A stretch of 64,000 nt of DNA from Bugula neritina (lineage: Eukaryota > Bryozoa > Gymnolaemata > Cheilostomatida > Bugulidae): positions 2,407,501-2,471,500 of the forward strand of contig OZ037768.1 of assembly GCA_964035545.1 (NCBI GenBank), written 5' to 3'. The notes beneath the pieces were generated by a model. That model ran no database searches. It saw only the letters and a list, made by a program, of their open reading frames with translations, and was not told the DNA's origin. The translations under genes and the position numbers were made by a program. How positions within the stretch are numbered: the stretch's first letter is position 1; every line of letters begins with the position of its first letter. Below, one piece after another: positions 35,201-47,300 of the stretch.

Positions 35201-37706
35201 AACTGCAAATCAGTTAGTGCAGCAATAAAGGCTATAAGGAGAGCAAAAATGGAATAAATGGACTCACTAAGCACGGCCAATACAGCAGCTCCAATAATTA
35301 TAATACAAGTCTGAGCAAAGTCTGTCCATATTACGGCTGACAAGCCTCCTGAAAAATACAACAATGAGTATTTTGTACCAACTGTGGCCCAACACATACC
35401 GTCCCTGTATAATGCATACCAGGAGTAGATTCCAAGTCTATCAGAGCCGGGACAAACTAGCTATAAATGCAATAAGCTTTATACAACAAAACGTTTACGC
35501 CTATACGTTGTTAAAATGTTAAAAATGCTTGAATTTTAAAATAAATACAGCAGCCTGAGTGGATCATAGTATACTGATGACAAATAGTTACATAGTCAAT
35601 ATACAAGACCCACCCAACATACTAAGATAACCAGTTTATAGTGTTGGATGCAGAGTGAGCAAGGAGAGCTACGTATCTTATCTGAGTTTATAGTTACATT
35701 AGTTACATACTAACAAATACTTCAAGATAAGCATACAGGTTCAGAGTTGTACAAGTAGCTAACCTGCAGTCTACCTGCAATACACAGTATGAGTGAATAC
35801 AAACCTGCAACTGTCAGAATCAGAGCTAGGAAGAGCAGGGCCAGGGTCGACTCATACACCCCCCAACCGATAGCCTTCTCCAAGAATATGGCACCAGAAT
35901 AGAGATCAGCTGATATCTTAGTGAAGATGTAGAGGATGAGGGACAGAGAAGAGAGGTAAATGCGAATTCTATGACCTCCAAACCTCTTTCTCATGTACTC
36001 TGGCATCGTGAACACCTGATGAAGTATCAACTTGTAGAGAGCATTTCAATCAGATTTGTTTACTTGTGTATTTGGGTAGATAATGTTTACAGATTGAAAG
36101 CCTTCCAATTTGTCAGTATGTTATTCACTTCACCTGGTAAAGCTAACATGTCAGGGCAAAGCAACAGATATCATGGATCTTTGCAGAATTTCAGAATTAT
36201 CATGTAACAAGTTTACAATATAAACATGGAGAGTGTAAACTTACCCCTGAAGCAATGTACACTGGTACAAACACCCATCCCAGCAGCAGCAGAACAAAAG
36301 CAGCCTGTAGCAAAACAGATATAATAAATACCTGCTCCATTAGGTCTACGGTATACAACGCAGTACAGTATATCCAGCATACTAAACTTATCTGTGGCAT
36401 TAAAAACTATTAAAAAGTCAAAACTATGGAATGAAACCAGCCTACTAAAGACACCTTAGAAATGGTGTAGAATTAAAACACCTCCCGTAACACTTAAACA
36501 TAAATACTCCAAGATCTAACCAAAAAATAACTGTGTCCCTTGTCTAGCAGCTGCATAAATATATTAATATATATAATAAAGTTGTTAGTTTTTAACTTCT
36601 GAAACCAGACACTATAGAGTGTACACAGTAAATAAATACTGGCAGAGTAACACCTACAGCACAATGTAACCTGTATATTCTATACATGTCAAAATACCTA
36701 GTCATCGGTATGTAAATACAGCCAATAATATGATTTGTTACACTCTTACACTTCCTGTACACAAGAATCCTACTCACACTGAGTTCAAAGATGGCGACAC
36801 CAATACCGGCCGAGGCTCCCGAACCAGCTAATCCGACAAAGTGACCTGACCCAATGTTACTAGCAAACAGTGAGGCTCCAACCTGTATTAGCACAAGTTT
36901 GCACCAGTATAACACAAGTATATATAATAATATTCAGTATAACACAAGTATATATAATAATATTCAGTATAACACAAGTATATATAATAATATTCAGTAT
37001 AACACAAGTATATATAATAATATTCAATGTAACACAAGTATATATAATAATATTCAATGTAACATCCCTTCTTACTTTATTCAATCAGGTTGAAAAAGAA
37101 TAAATTATTTGACCCTGCTTATATCGAATTGGGACTGTCTGCTATCACAAAGCATCATTTCCAGAAAAGTTCACATGGCATAAAGCTTCTTGCATTTAGC
37201 TATAAGAATATATTAACTGTACACCAAATTTTGTCATGTATCAACAACTTACGGGTATCCAGTGCATGCTTCGTCCAGCTAAGAAGTAGCCTTTAGTACT
37301 TCCTCTATTACGACATGATGACTACAATAATTCACATAAACTTACAGTGATCAGATTGTTCAAAACATTGCTAAAAAAACTCAAGTTTGATTCTTTTCAC
37401 AGCCTAATGTTAGGTTTTTAGGACTAGAAACTGCTTTTGCATCAAATCACAGTAACAGAGCAAGAGCAATTTTGAATTCGGTGCAAAAATTAAACTAACT
37501 GAAATATCTCAACACATTCATTAAACTATACTAAGTATATTGCAAGTTGTTACTGTGTATAAAACACTAAATCTTCAGCATACACTCACCCATATGCCAA
37601 CACCAATAATAGCAACAAAATAAGCTGCAATGACTACGAAATCCCATGGTACTAGCTTGGCATTCTTGAGTAAGGAATCAGCATCATATTCTGAAGAGCT
37701 CGACAT
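29243..37706 (-). CDS. SLC5A sodium/glucose cotransporter (SGLT-like)
   Basis: Plasma-membrane Na+-coupled sugar transporter. Exons 5' to 3': 37706-37590, 37321-37253, 36882-36778, 36304-36245, 36015-35775 (or 35805), 35348-35268, then 34899-34652 (7a) or 34005-33764 (7b), 32405-32270, 31854-31596, 31077-30915, 30377-30153, 30038-29834, 29445-29243. About 703 aa with 7a. Residues that bind sugar in human SGLT1 are all present: N78 and H83 ([11 protein letters not shown]), E102 (AIFE), Y290/W291 (WYWCTDQ), K321 (GFLKFTP), Q457 (HYIQQVTSF). The Na2-site serines are present in [12 protein letters not shown]. The C-terminal helix is [23 protein letters not shown] just before the start codon implies a noncoding first exon. 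Exon 5 has two in-frame donors 30 nt apart; the longer form keeps the LY of the family and adds about three residues. The exact SGLT subtype is not assigned. Confidence 0.95.
33764..34005 (-). CDS. SLC5A alternative exon 7b
   Basis: 242 nt, acceptor TTTCTCTTTCAAAG, donor CAG/GTGTGT. Same entry and exit phase as 7a. It encodes a different loop ([14 protein letters not shown]) followed by the same type of segment ending [10 protein letters not shown]. By hand alignment 24 of the last 37 residues of 7a are identical here. Both lengths leave remainder 2 on division by 3, so including both exons shifts the frame and meets a stop at the fifth codon of 7b. Confidence 0.85.
34652..34899 (-). CDS. SLC5A alternative exon 7a
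   Basis: 248 nt, acceptor TTCTGCTAG, donor CAG/GTAGCC. It enters after one base of a codon and leaves in phase 0. It encodes an extracellular loop ([15 protein letters not shown], with several cysteines) and the membrane segment ending [10 protein letters not shown], which contains the sugar-pocket Tyr-Trp. It is homologous in position, phase and sequence to exon 7b. Confidence 0.85.
36903..37070. repeat. 30-bp minisatellite, five copies, next to SLC5A exon 3 acceptor
   Basis: The unit is AACACAAGTATATATAATAA plus TATTCARTRT. The array ends about 20 bp from the acceptor of exon 3. The acceptor itself (minus strand ACTTGTGCTAATACAG) resembles the unit (ACTTGTGTTATACTG), so the array may be tandem copies of the acceptor region. 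Confidence 0.9.
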
Positions 37707-40037
37707 CTTTCCTAAAAAGAGTAGCTGAAGTTGTCAACTGAAAGCATCTGATGAGTTATTATGAATAAACAGCTTTCAGTTACTCAACAAAATATGTTAC
37801 ATTCAAAATATCATTTCGAATTAGTCAAAAGCAAAACATTAAAACTTTAAACTTAGGCTAAGTGGAGATCTAATTAACACTCTGAGCCTATTGGGTTCAC
37901 CAAATAGTCAGACTTTGACTAAGTTTAAATCAATAAAATTAAATGTCACTTTTACTGACTTTTACCTCTAGCTTGGCAGCCACCAAGTGACAGTTGATAA
38001 TGTGAGTGTGACACTGACTGCAATAAAGTCAACCAGTGTGAGTGACACCCAGACTGACAATCACTATCATTATGATTATTAACACCAAGTAATTAGATTT
38101 ACTTTTAGTAAAATAAAGCATTAAACTTAAAAATAAAATCAATACTATTAGTATTAATTTTATTCTTAAGTTTTACTATTAATAATATTAATAGTAATAC
38201 TAATACTAATAGTATTAGTATTACTATTAATAATATAATAATATTAATAATTATAATATAAATATTAATATAATTATAATAATAATATCTCATGATGAGA
38301 AGTTAATAAAATATGAGTATCATTGCAACTATTATTATTACGCCTGCAATAGAGGAAGTAGTTTAACCCACTAGATTAAGCCTAAAGTCGCTATTATCAT
38401 TATACCAACAGCCAAACAGAGCAATTTATCTTCTATGTAGTTCTTCGTCTTCTATTTGGCTTTCTTTTTCCAAACTGAAACTGTTTGAGTACGCCTCTTC
38501 CCAACAGTTTATCGGAATAACTTGATAAATATAACACATACTGAAAGATTGCACAATATTATAGGAACCCAATCAAATTTTTATGAGGAGACAACTCGAG
38601 TACTGCATATGTTGCCAGTCCATGCATTCAAATATTGCTTCTTATTTAAATTATCGAAAAGAAATTTACGCAAGTTTTCAGTTAATTACATACTTTTCTT
38701 TTAATCTTTAGAAGTTTTGTAAATAACACCTATTGGTAAATATGTTGATGTAACCAAAGATCTGTATAATATTATGCACTTTATCGCAAGTGATTTAACC
38801 TGCCCTTTTGTAAAACACCCATACAAAAGTATTAACTATTTTCAGAATAAAATAATATAGGGTGCTGCAGCAAAAACCACATCAAATTATATAACGTATA
38901 GCCTGAAAAACAGTTTTTTGCTATAATATAATATAATCATTAATAGGTTAGAAATAAAATTTTCCTTTCTAATTTAATTACCTACCAACTACAATATACT
39001 AGTAAAATTCAAACTCATTGGATAACATATTATAGGCCAAAACGCATAACTATAAACCCTAACTTTGTTTGTTTCCTGTGGTATTTCATATTATAAATTC
39101 TTTTTGTGGTTTTTGTTGAATTTGGGTCTTTATGTTGGTCATGCAAACTATATAAGCTTTATATATGTTTTATAGGTCGTATTGGTTATATAAGTCATAT
39201 ATAATTTTTTAGGCCAGAGGAGTTACATAAGTTATATAAGCATATATGTTATATAAGCCATACATAAGTCTTTTTAGGTCACAAAATATATCTACAGGAC
39301 ATAAGTCCATGTAAAGCAGTTTGACAACTTGTGCACGCATCAAAATTAAAATAACAATATACTAAACTGTTTTATGGCCATTCTATGCTATTCCCTTATA
39401 AATTTGTATTGATGCAGGGTATTTTTAGCTCAGCTTTTGTTTTGGTAAAATATTGGATCAATGATTAATATTAGATCATTGATATAATATTTTCCCAAAA
39501 CAACTAGCTGCCTATAAATATTGCTGTGACTGACAAGTGCTTATTGATGTACAAAAGTGCACTTATTCTTTGATGTGTCTGTAAAACAGCAACAACATTA
39601 TCATTATGCAACTACTTTTAAGTTTTGGCAGCTGCATCGGGTCAAAAAGTCAAAGTACTAACATCATTTTGAATCAGGCAAATTGTCTAAATCAATTTTC
39701 TATTCCTAGATTAAATTGGGTGCCAGGAAGTATTTGGGCAAAGTATAAATATGATTATAATTGCCACCACTGCTGTAGTTGATGTAATGTAATTTTTGTT
39801 TGGTGAATAATTTATACTTTTTGTATTACTATAGTGATGATTGGTGTGACATTATATAAATACACATTTGTATTTCATAATATTATATTATAAAATAATA
39901 TAAGTTACTTTGTATAGTTAAAATGTCATTTCATCAATTAATATACAATGTTCATTTCTGAGTGTTGTTCACACATGATTTATGTAGTTGAAAAAAGGAG
40001 CACAACTCCAATAAACCAACAACATGGTACTATAAAC
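37707..40037. other. Intergenic region upstream of SLC5A; palindromic AT tracts
   Basis: Contains a near-perfect 43-bp AT palindrome at 38188-38230 (21-base arms, one-base centre) within an (ATT/AAT)-rich tract. A degenerate TTATATAAGTCATATA repeat lies at about 39130-39300. An imperfect foldback lies at about 39427-39509 (AAAATATTGGATCAATGAT against ATCATTGATATAATATTTT). No gene is supported. Confidence 0.55.
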
Positions 40038-40230
40038 AGCCGTGGTCTAGGGGTTAGAGCCCTGGTTTAGTAAACCCATAGTCGTGGGTTCGATCCCAGT
40101 AAAGGCTAATGCTAAGAAGAGCATCCAGTCATAATTGCTCCTGTGGCACATATTAATAAATCCTTAGCCCGATTTAACAAAAACCTTTTCGATAATGTTC
40201 ATGGGTTTCTCACAGGGATGGTGACTATAT
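40038..40230 (+). mobile_element. tRNA-derived SINE (or tRNA pseudogene)
   Basis: A tRNA-like head at 40038-40107 holds an A-box-like TGGTCTAGGGGTTAGAGC and a perfect B box GGTTCGATCCC (40087-40097). The ends AGCC and GGCT can pair, but the middle of the acceptor stem and the anticodon stem do not pair properly, so it is not a functional tRNA. The loop would read TTAGTAA, i.e. a Thr(AGT)-like ancestor. An unrelated tail follows (GCTAAGAAGAGCATCC and beyond), as in tRNA-related SINEs. The right boundary is a guess. Confidence 0.65.
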
Positions 40231-40818
40231 AAACTTGCGTCAGTTACAGTACTATAACTCTATACGATTACAATACTTTCTAAAATAAATTATATCGCAC
40301 CCTGAATTGGTTAATATATGTTATAATGCTGTGTGGTTAATTCCATATGCCTTGCATAAAATGTCTAAATTTTCAAAATTCATCACACCCATTAGATATA
40401 TAACTTGATATTACAAACAAAACACTATAAACATTTATTGAAATATTCATATTGAGATAGATGCACTATACTATAAACATAGCAATGTTTGAAAACATAA
40501 ATAAAGTTGGTACATGCCAATATCCTATTTAAAGAATTTAGTTAAACTACAAAATGACATTGTTATAGTTATATAGTGCTTCAAAATCTCTTATTTGCAG
40601 TCGTCTATTCACTATATCTTTGTAAAATGTAGCTAGCTGTCCATATATTATAGCGGTGGTTTAGCCATAGTTCTTTTGTTTGCAAGATTGTATTATCAAT
40701 CCTAGTGATTCATAGGATAACAATGTAAACAACATAATATTAAAAATGATGTAGAGAACGCAATTCATGAAATGTTTGGGAAAGAATTGAAACCATTCTA
40801 ATATGATTCAACTATAGA

Positions 40819-40820
40819 TA

Positions 40821-40850
<30 letters not shown>
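40819..40850. repeat. (ATT)n trinucleotide repeat
   Basis: About nine ATT units followed by ACTATTACTATT, upstream of the ETS gene. Confidence 0.9.
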
Positions 40851-40851
<1 letters not shown>

Positions 40852-40909
40852 TACTATTTGAATGTGAGTGCAGTTACTAGTTGCTGCTGAGTGTTCTATG
40901 TTAGTACGC

Positions 40910-41350
40910 AACTGTATTCATTGCTCGCGCAATGCCGGCAGTGCGCTGGTTTTGGGGTTGTTATGTTTTCGCGGACGCAGCTGACAGTTCCAGTTCATTG
41001 AGCACTTCTTTACAAAGCCGCCACTCTAAGTATATTATATATAAGTCAGTCACCTACAATTAATTATTGTTGTTTTATATCAATATTTCCGCATACACTT
41101 GCCACAACCTATTCCTATTGGTTACTACAAATAATGCCCACCAATCATAGAAACATTGCAAGCATGTGAGGAAGCTAAGCCATGGTAGGAAGTAGTTCGG
41201 TTAATGGTTTCAGTAAGGAGCAACAGTAACTTTGTGTACTCCTATCTTATTCATTAAGCGTATTAACTCTTTCAGCGCTAATACGTTTATGGAGTTTAAC
41301 GGCCTTTAACGGAGATTAGGCGATATTGCAATAGACTATCGCCAGAAGGT
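40910..41350 (+). promoter_or_regulatory. Probable promoter and 5' UTR of the ETS gene
   Basis: A local rise in GC and CpG at about 40920-40990 (GCTCGCGCAATGCCGGCAG, TTTCGCGGACGCAGC) in otherwise AT-rich sequence lies 360-430 bp before the start codon. No TATA box position can be fixed. Confidence 0.35.
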
Positions 41351-44300
41351 ATGATGATGCAGTGGCCGGACAACCATCTCAGTCTGAGTCATTCCACTGG
41401 ATATAACCCTGGAGTATCAGCTAGTAAAGAAGTCTCTTCTAGTTCTACACCGACTCAAGTCACAACTTCACTGCATTCGGTAAATAGTAAGTCAGCCAAC
41501 TCAGGGGAGTTACAAAGGGAGACATCGTCCACCGGCTCGTCAAGTCAAAGTGGATTTTCTACCGACCATCTTCAGTTCTGTTTGAGCATGCTTCCTCCTA
41601 GCTGCTCTTGTAAGTTGTTTTTGTTGCAGAAACTGTGTAAACAAACATAACAGGTTTAATCTTTACACATATGTCTTGGCAATCAACAGATATTTTTTTC
41701 AAAAGTGCCACGATTACTGAGCAAAGCAAATCGCCTTTAAATTGCTTTCCTTAGATGAGGGGTTATTTAAAATTTTTTTAGAGCATAGGCTTTTTTGGAT
41801 AAATGATAATTTTTACTTGGTGGTGACTATGGTAAAATATAATATTAATATAATACTTGTATCTTCATCTTGCTATTTTGTAAGCATGACTCTAAAAATT
41901 TATGTTAGGTTTACAAATTTCATAAAATAATTTGTTTTATAAGTTTGGATTAACTAAATTACTCCTATAATAGTTTCACTGCGGTTTGGTGTAGATTTCT
42001 CTTTCAAAAGGACAGAAAAAACTCTTTTTGCATTGTCACCAAACAATTAACTTCTTAAATATGAAGTGAACATTTATGGGACAATTACACAGAAAATTCA
42101 TTCATAGATTTTGGCAAGGACAGCCTGTGTGCTCCAACTCCATATGCAAGGATCAAATTCTAAACGTCCCAAACAAAAGATTTCAAATTTAAATTTCTGG
42201 CTTTCAATCAAAAAATATTTTTTCAGCAATGAGCAATGGAAAAATCAAATGTAGTTAATATTGGACTCGTGGGCTGCATGATTTAATTTTGTTGACAACT
42301 ATTTTAATGGTTTATTTACCACTGCTACTTTAACAAGCTATAACTGACTATTTACCTGTTACAGCATAGCCATATGTAAAGTATCAGAACAAATTATTTC
42401 TAACATCAAAAATTAGCTTACACGATTCCACTAACTTAAAAAAAACAAGAACTGATGTGATTGAACTTGTAGTTTGCGGAGTGCATCCTGTACAGTGGGG
42501 CCGAGATGAAGTACAACAATGGCTGAAATGGTGTATCGATGAATTTTCCTTCACAGATGTTCAAACAGAGAAATTTGCTATGAACGGTAAGTAGGGCAAT
42601 TAGGCACGATTGAATCGCTTCCCTATAGCAATGGTTTCGCTCTACTTAGTTTGTAAGCAACCTCTAAACTCATGATTCTATTTCCCAGTGGTGTTATTTT
42701 CTAGTTTCTTGCAGCAACTCACTATCAATATCTTAAAATAATCACGTCTTAAAGCCATTCATCTTAGCACTATTACGGCATTGTTTTCCATGCAACACTC
42801 ATGTTTAGGTTCATGTTATCTCATGGATATTTTTGTCAAGCTGGGTTAGTAACTTTTATTTCCTTGTTTGTTCTTGGCTTGTTAGGTTAGTCAAAGTCAC
42901 ATTGATTCTGACTCAATCAGTTGGTGGTGAATTATGTCGCCAACTCGTCTGCCTATGCATTGCTAAATATATATTGTGTTTTCGCCATCATTGATTTGTG
43001 AGACACTGCAACTATTTGCATATTTCATGATGTCATGTTATAGCAAAACATCTACCCTATGCTGCTTTAGCTGGAAGTGTTTGTAGATTTTACTTTTTAT
43101 CTTTTTAAGGTAAAGCTCTGATATTACTCAAGAAAGAAGACTTCATTGAGCGAGCACAATCTGCAGGGGATGTGTTGTATAATGTGCTTCAGAAGCTGCT
43201 TGAAACGCAAAGTAAAAGCCCATGTAAGTGCTGACAACTCTTGGTCTTATTCTTTCACATGCTTTGTAAGTTCAAGTGGCTGACGAATGTACATCAGAAA
43301 ATTTTCTCAATAATCCTCGTAACAGTTGCACAAATTTCCCTCTTCTGAATAAAAGAAGAAATTTGTTACCAATTTCAAATCTAATCAAAAAACTGTTTTC
43401 AAAAATAGCAATTTTCAACTTGTAAAAATAGAATAGTACATATTTGAATATTTTAATTCAGTAACTGCTATATTCACACAGATTTCAATTATTTACCAGA
43501 CCTATTCCAGGATTCACTGGTACACAATCGTAATTTTGATATTTTAGTCAGTTGCATTTGTAAAAAATCAATAATCCCTCAAATTTTAAATAAAGACTTT
43601 AGTTTAATTAGCTGAAATACTAGAGCAATTATAAACTAGCTTTCTGCTGAAATATCGTAATAAAACTCACCTGGGAGAAATCTGGCCATGGGCATGTCAT
43701 TGGATTATTAACCTCTCTGGACTGGTCAGTCAGAGTTTCATTGATTTATATCAAGGCCAATGGAAAGGCTTGTGGGCCGATTATATCTCAATGAAAACAA
43801 TTAAAATTAATCACGTACTGCTAATTCAATAGCTCAGGTCACAGAAAATGTTTAATCACACTTAATTACAGCATTGATCTGCTTCTCAAGGTCATAACAA
43901 GTTCTCCACAAACCCTCTGTTGTCTAAAGGAATGAGTTTTAAAATATACAAGTTTATGTTTGCGTTAGTCGATCACCAAATTTTTGCTGCCGTAGAAATA
44001 GATGCTATTTATAGTAAAAATAGCAATCTCTGATGTCAAATATAATTGGATTCCACTTTATGCAAAACAGCAGATGAAACAACCTACTTCATCCTTGAAC
44101 ATTATGTCACATAGGCAGCATGCTGCCGGCAGTAATACTCAAGGATATTTTGTTAGGATGTTTGTTTCTTTTAAAATGTCAATTGGATCATCCGGGTGTA
44201 TGAACAGGATATGGGTGTCTGTTGGCAACCCAAGTTTGCTCCACTGGTGCGGTGACATCACTAATTAAATGACATTGCGAAATACCTGCCTGTTCAAAAA

Positions 44301-47300
44301 TAACAAAGTAAATCAATAGGAGCTAAGCAGCTGGTTGAGTTGCCAGCGAAATCACCAACTGATGACATAATAGCTGGACACAGACATCATGACGATATGT
44401 CAAGGTATAACAGGTCATATCAACAACATAAACAAACAGTTTCCTAAGTCATAACATCAGCACCCAACATATTTGTCTCTAAACTTTTGGCTGACAACTT
44501 ATTGGTTGGCTACTTGAGACTTGTTGCTTTCTGGGTAAACGTTTTCAGCTCTCAGAAGTGCAAGAGGAAGCAATGGCTGCCACATGAAAGTCTTCTAGTT
44601 ATTTGTGCTCATTTTCCGCTAACAACTTGTCTAAATATGGGAATAACTACAAGCAGATTGCTGACTATTCAACTATCCATACACAGCTAACAATCAATAT
44701 TGAGGAAGTAGTGAGACTGTAGAAAGACTGTATGGCTATGGTTTATTATTAGCTGATTGTTTTGTGGATGAATTATTAATTGAGGGCAAACAGCGATAGG
44801 ATGTGTCAATAGTCTTATCTATTTCCTGGGAAAGGTTACACAGGAAATCACCAATTTAATTAAGCACCTGGCAACCACATTGCTGTTTCCACTCACAATA
44901 GCGATCAGGCCTCTACACCATGCAGTAACACGCATAAAGACAGCTTGCAGTGGTTAGCTGCTGCCAACTCTATTTTCTTTGATAATTGCTTTCATATTTC
45001 TCTGCGGTTTTTTTCATCCAGGCTAGCAAAATAATTATGCTAATTTAATATAGACTTGAAAAGGCAGAGCAGGATCTAAATGACACAAATATTAGGTTTT
45101 ATATTCTCTTTCCACTTCCACCTACTATTATTACCGCCAAGTCATGCAGACTGTATGTGGAAATACCTTATCATTTCCGCAGGTGTTCCTCATAAAAACA
45201 CCTTTAAGTTCCTGTAACTATAAGAATAATGGGAATATAACAGTTAGTGAAAGTTAGCAAGTATAATGCACTAGCAATGATATGGTGTATAATTATACAT
45301 TATCTTATTGTGTACCTTTTCAGAATTGACATTCTTTTTGCTCACATGCATTTCAATAAAAACAGGAAAACATGGAATTTTCTTGAAAGTGCCAGAATAT
45401 ACCAGTGAAATTGTAAAAACTTGTATTTTGATCTGAAGAATGTAAAGGGAAAAGTTTGATGTTTATCAGTTCCTCTTCATTTGATTAAACTTTATACTAA
45501 ATGCAGGCTCAAGTTGAAATAGCATCGACCTGGCAGTGTGGGGATAACTTTAAAATGAGCTGCAGTTTTCAGGGACCTCTCTTAGCATTTCATAAAAACT
45601 TTTTCAAGAAAGAAATGGAACAGAAAAATTCTTGATGTAGCCCCAAATGTGCATCATTTGTATTCTAACTTGACACGCACACAAAACCAAAACCTTTCTT
45701 AACTTGCTTTTTTCAACCTGTGTAAGAGAGGAAAGGATCCTGTGGTTTGGCACAGAAGTGGGTGCCTGTCTCCTGGCGATAGCAAGCCTAGATTTATTAG
45801 CTCAGATATACAAAGGATGTTTTTAATGAAATAATTCAGTATTAGTGAATCATTATGCTAATTGAATTTAGGCTAACCCTGTGATATGCCATAGTCCGAT
45901 ATTTGATACATATATGTATTTTTTTCTGTGATTTCAGCAGCCATAAACCCCTTCACAACAGCAAATATGGCTGAGCAGACGGCCATGCTGAATCTAATGA
46001 TGGCCGCCAATAACCCTTTCCTCACATCAGGGCTGATTCCAGGATTCCCACACATTCCTTTTACAGGTACTCTAAATAATTACTGTTATTAAAATAGTAA
46101 TTGTATTCAATGTCATTAGATAATTCAATAACACACATCCGTTATAACAATAATTATTTATTTCCATTTATAAACTTTATAAACTATTTAAACTATGTTT
46201 ATTTAGTTTTTTTTAATACTTTCAAAAATTTTAAAAGTCACGATTTATTTAGTATATAACGCGCTACTATTATTATTTTGTAAATCTATCCAGCCACCTG
46301 ATGAACGAAAAATTTGTAAATCAACCTGCACTGTGACACTCAATGCTAAAAGCAGTGTTCTTTTACCTGTTATCTCTTCGTCAAACTTTAAGGAAACATT
46401 TCTTATCTTTCAAATAACAACTTTTCCCCTATTATGTTCTCATAAGGCTCTAAACTTTGTGGGTGGTCAGTGTATTCTGTAAACAATGTAACAGCAAAGT
46501 TTGTGGAATGCAGCACTAATCTTCTGGTACAAATTAACTGTCAGATCTGAATTTCATTGGCGTAAGGCAGTGCTGTCTTTCACTGTAATCTTGAGGAACA
46601 AATTAATCCTTGATAAGATAAAGATCAGCTAGGCAGTGCCCATCCCTTCTCACCTTCAACCAGCGAGAGCTGTGCATTACATTTGTATAAATTACTTTTG
46701 TGCCATCTATAACTTTGGTACTGATAGTACAGAATGTAACACCCGAATTAATCATTATTATATTAACGATTGTGCAACATCTCTAATCTATTCTACTGTA
46801 ACACCAGTCTATAAATACGAGTTATACCAATAATCAAATTGTAATATACAATACCATAATTATATGTTAACTAGCAAAAAGTGATGGCAGGTGCAAAGGT
46901 AAAAGTATATAGAAGTGTAATTTTACAGGAAATAAACTAACTCATTTAATTATTTAATAGATAGGAAGTGGCATACATATCTAATTATTATTAGAATTAT
47001 TCTTATGAAATACAAAGTGCTAATATAATGTCAGAGTCTAGTGAAATGAGCCAAGTTATAGAAATCAGACTACTTTCACATGCAAACAGATGTAGTTGAA
47101 GATATCTTGTTTTTTGAAATATAATATATTTGAACTTATCTTTAAATCACTATAGAACTTTTGCTTTATTGGGACTCCACTGTAATATACTAGTTCACTA
47201 AGAGTTAGTGTTGTATTAGTACACTGTACATACAGGTATTAGTACACTGTACATACAGGTGTTAGTACACTGTACATACAGGTGTTAGTACACTGTACAT

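Noticed and set aside
40038-40107. Functional tRNA-Thr gene
   Set aside because: The acceptor and anticodon stems do not pair adequately. Only the internal promoter boxes are kept.
42370-42472. Extension of ETS exon 2 upstream to 42370
   Set aside because: The frame is open, but its possible acceptors do not fit the phase of exon 1, while the acceptor at 42472 does. It is kept only as a possible alternative 5' form.
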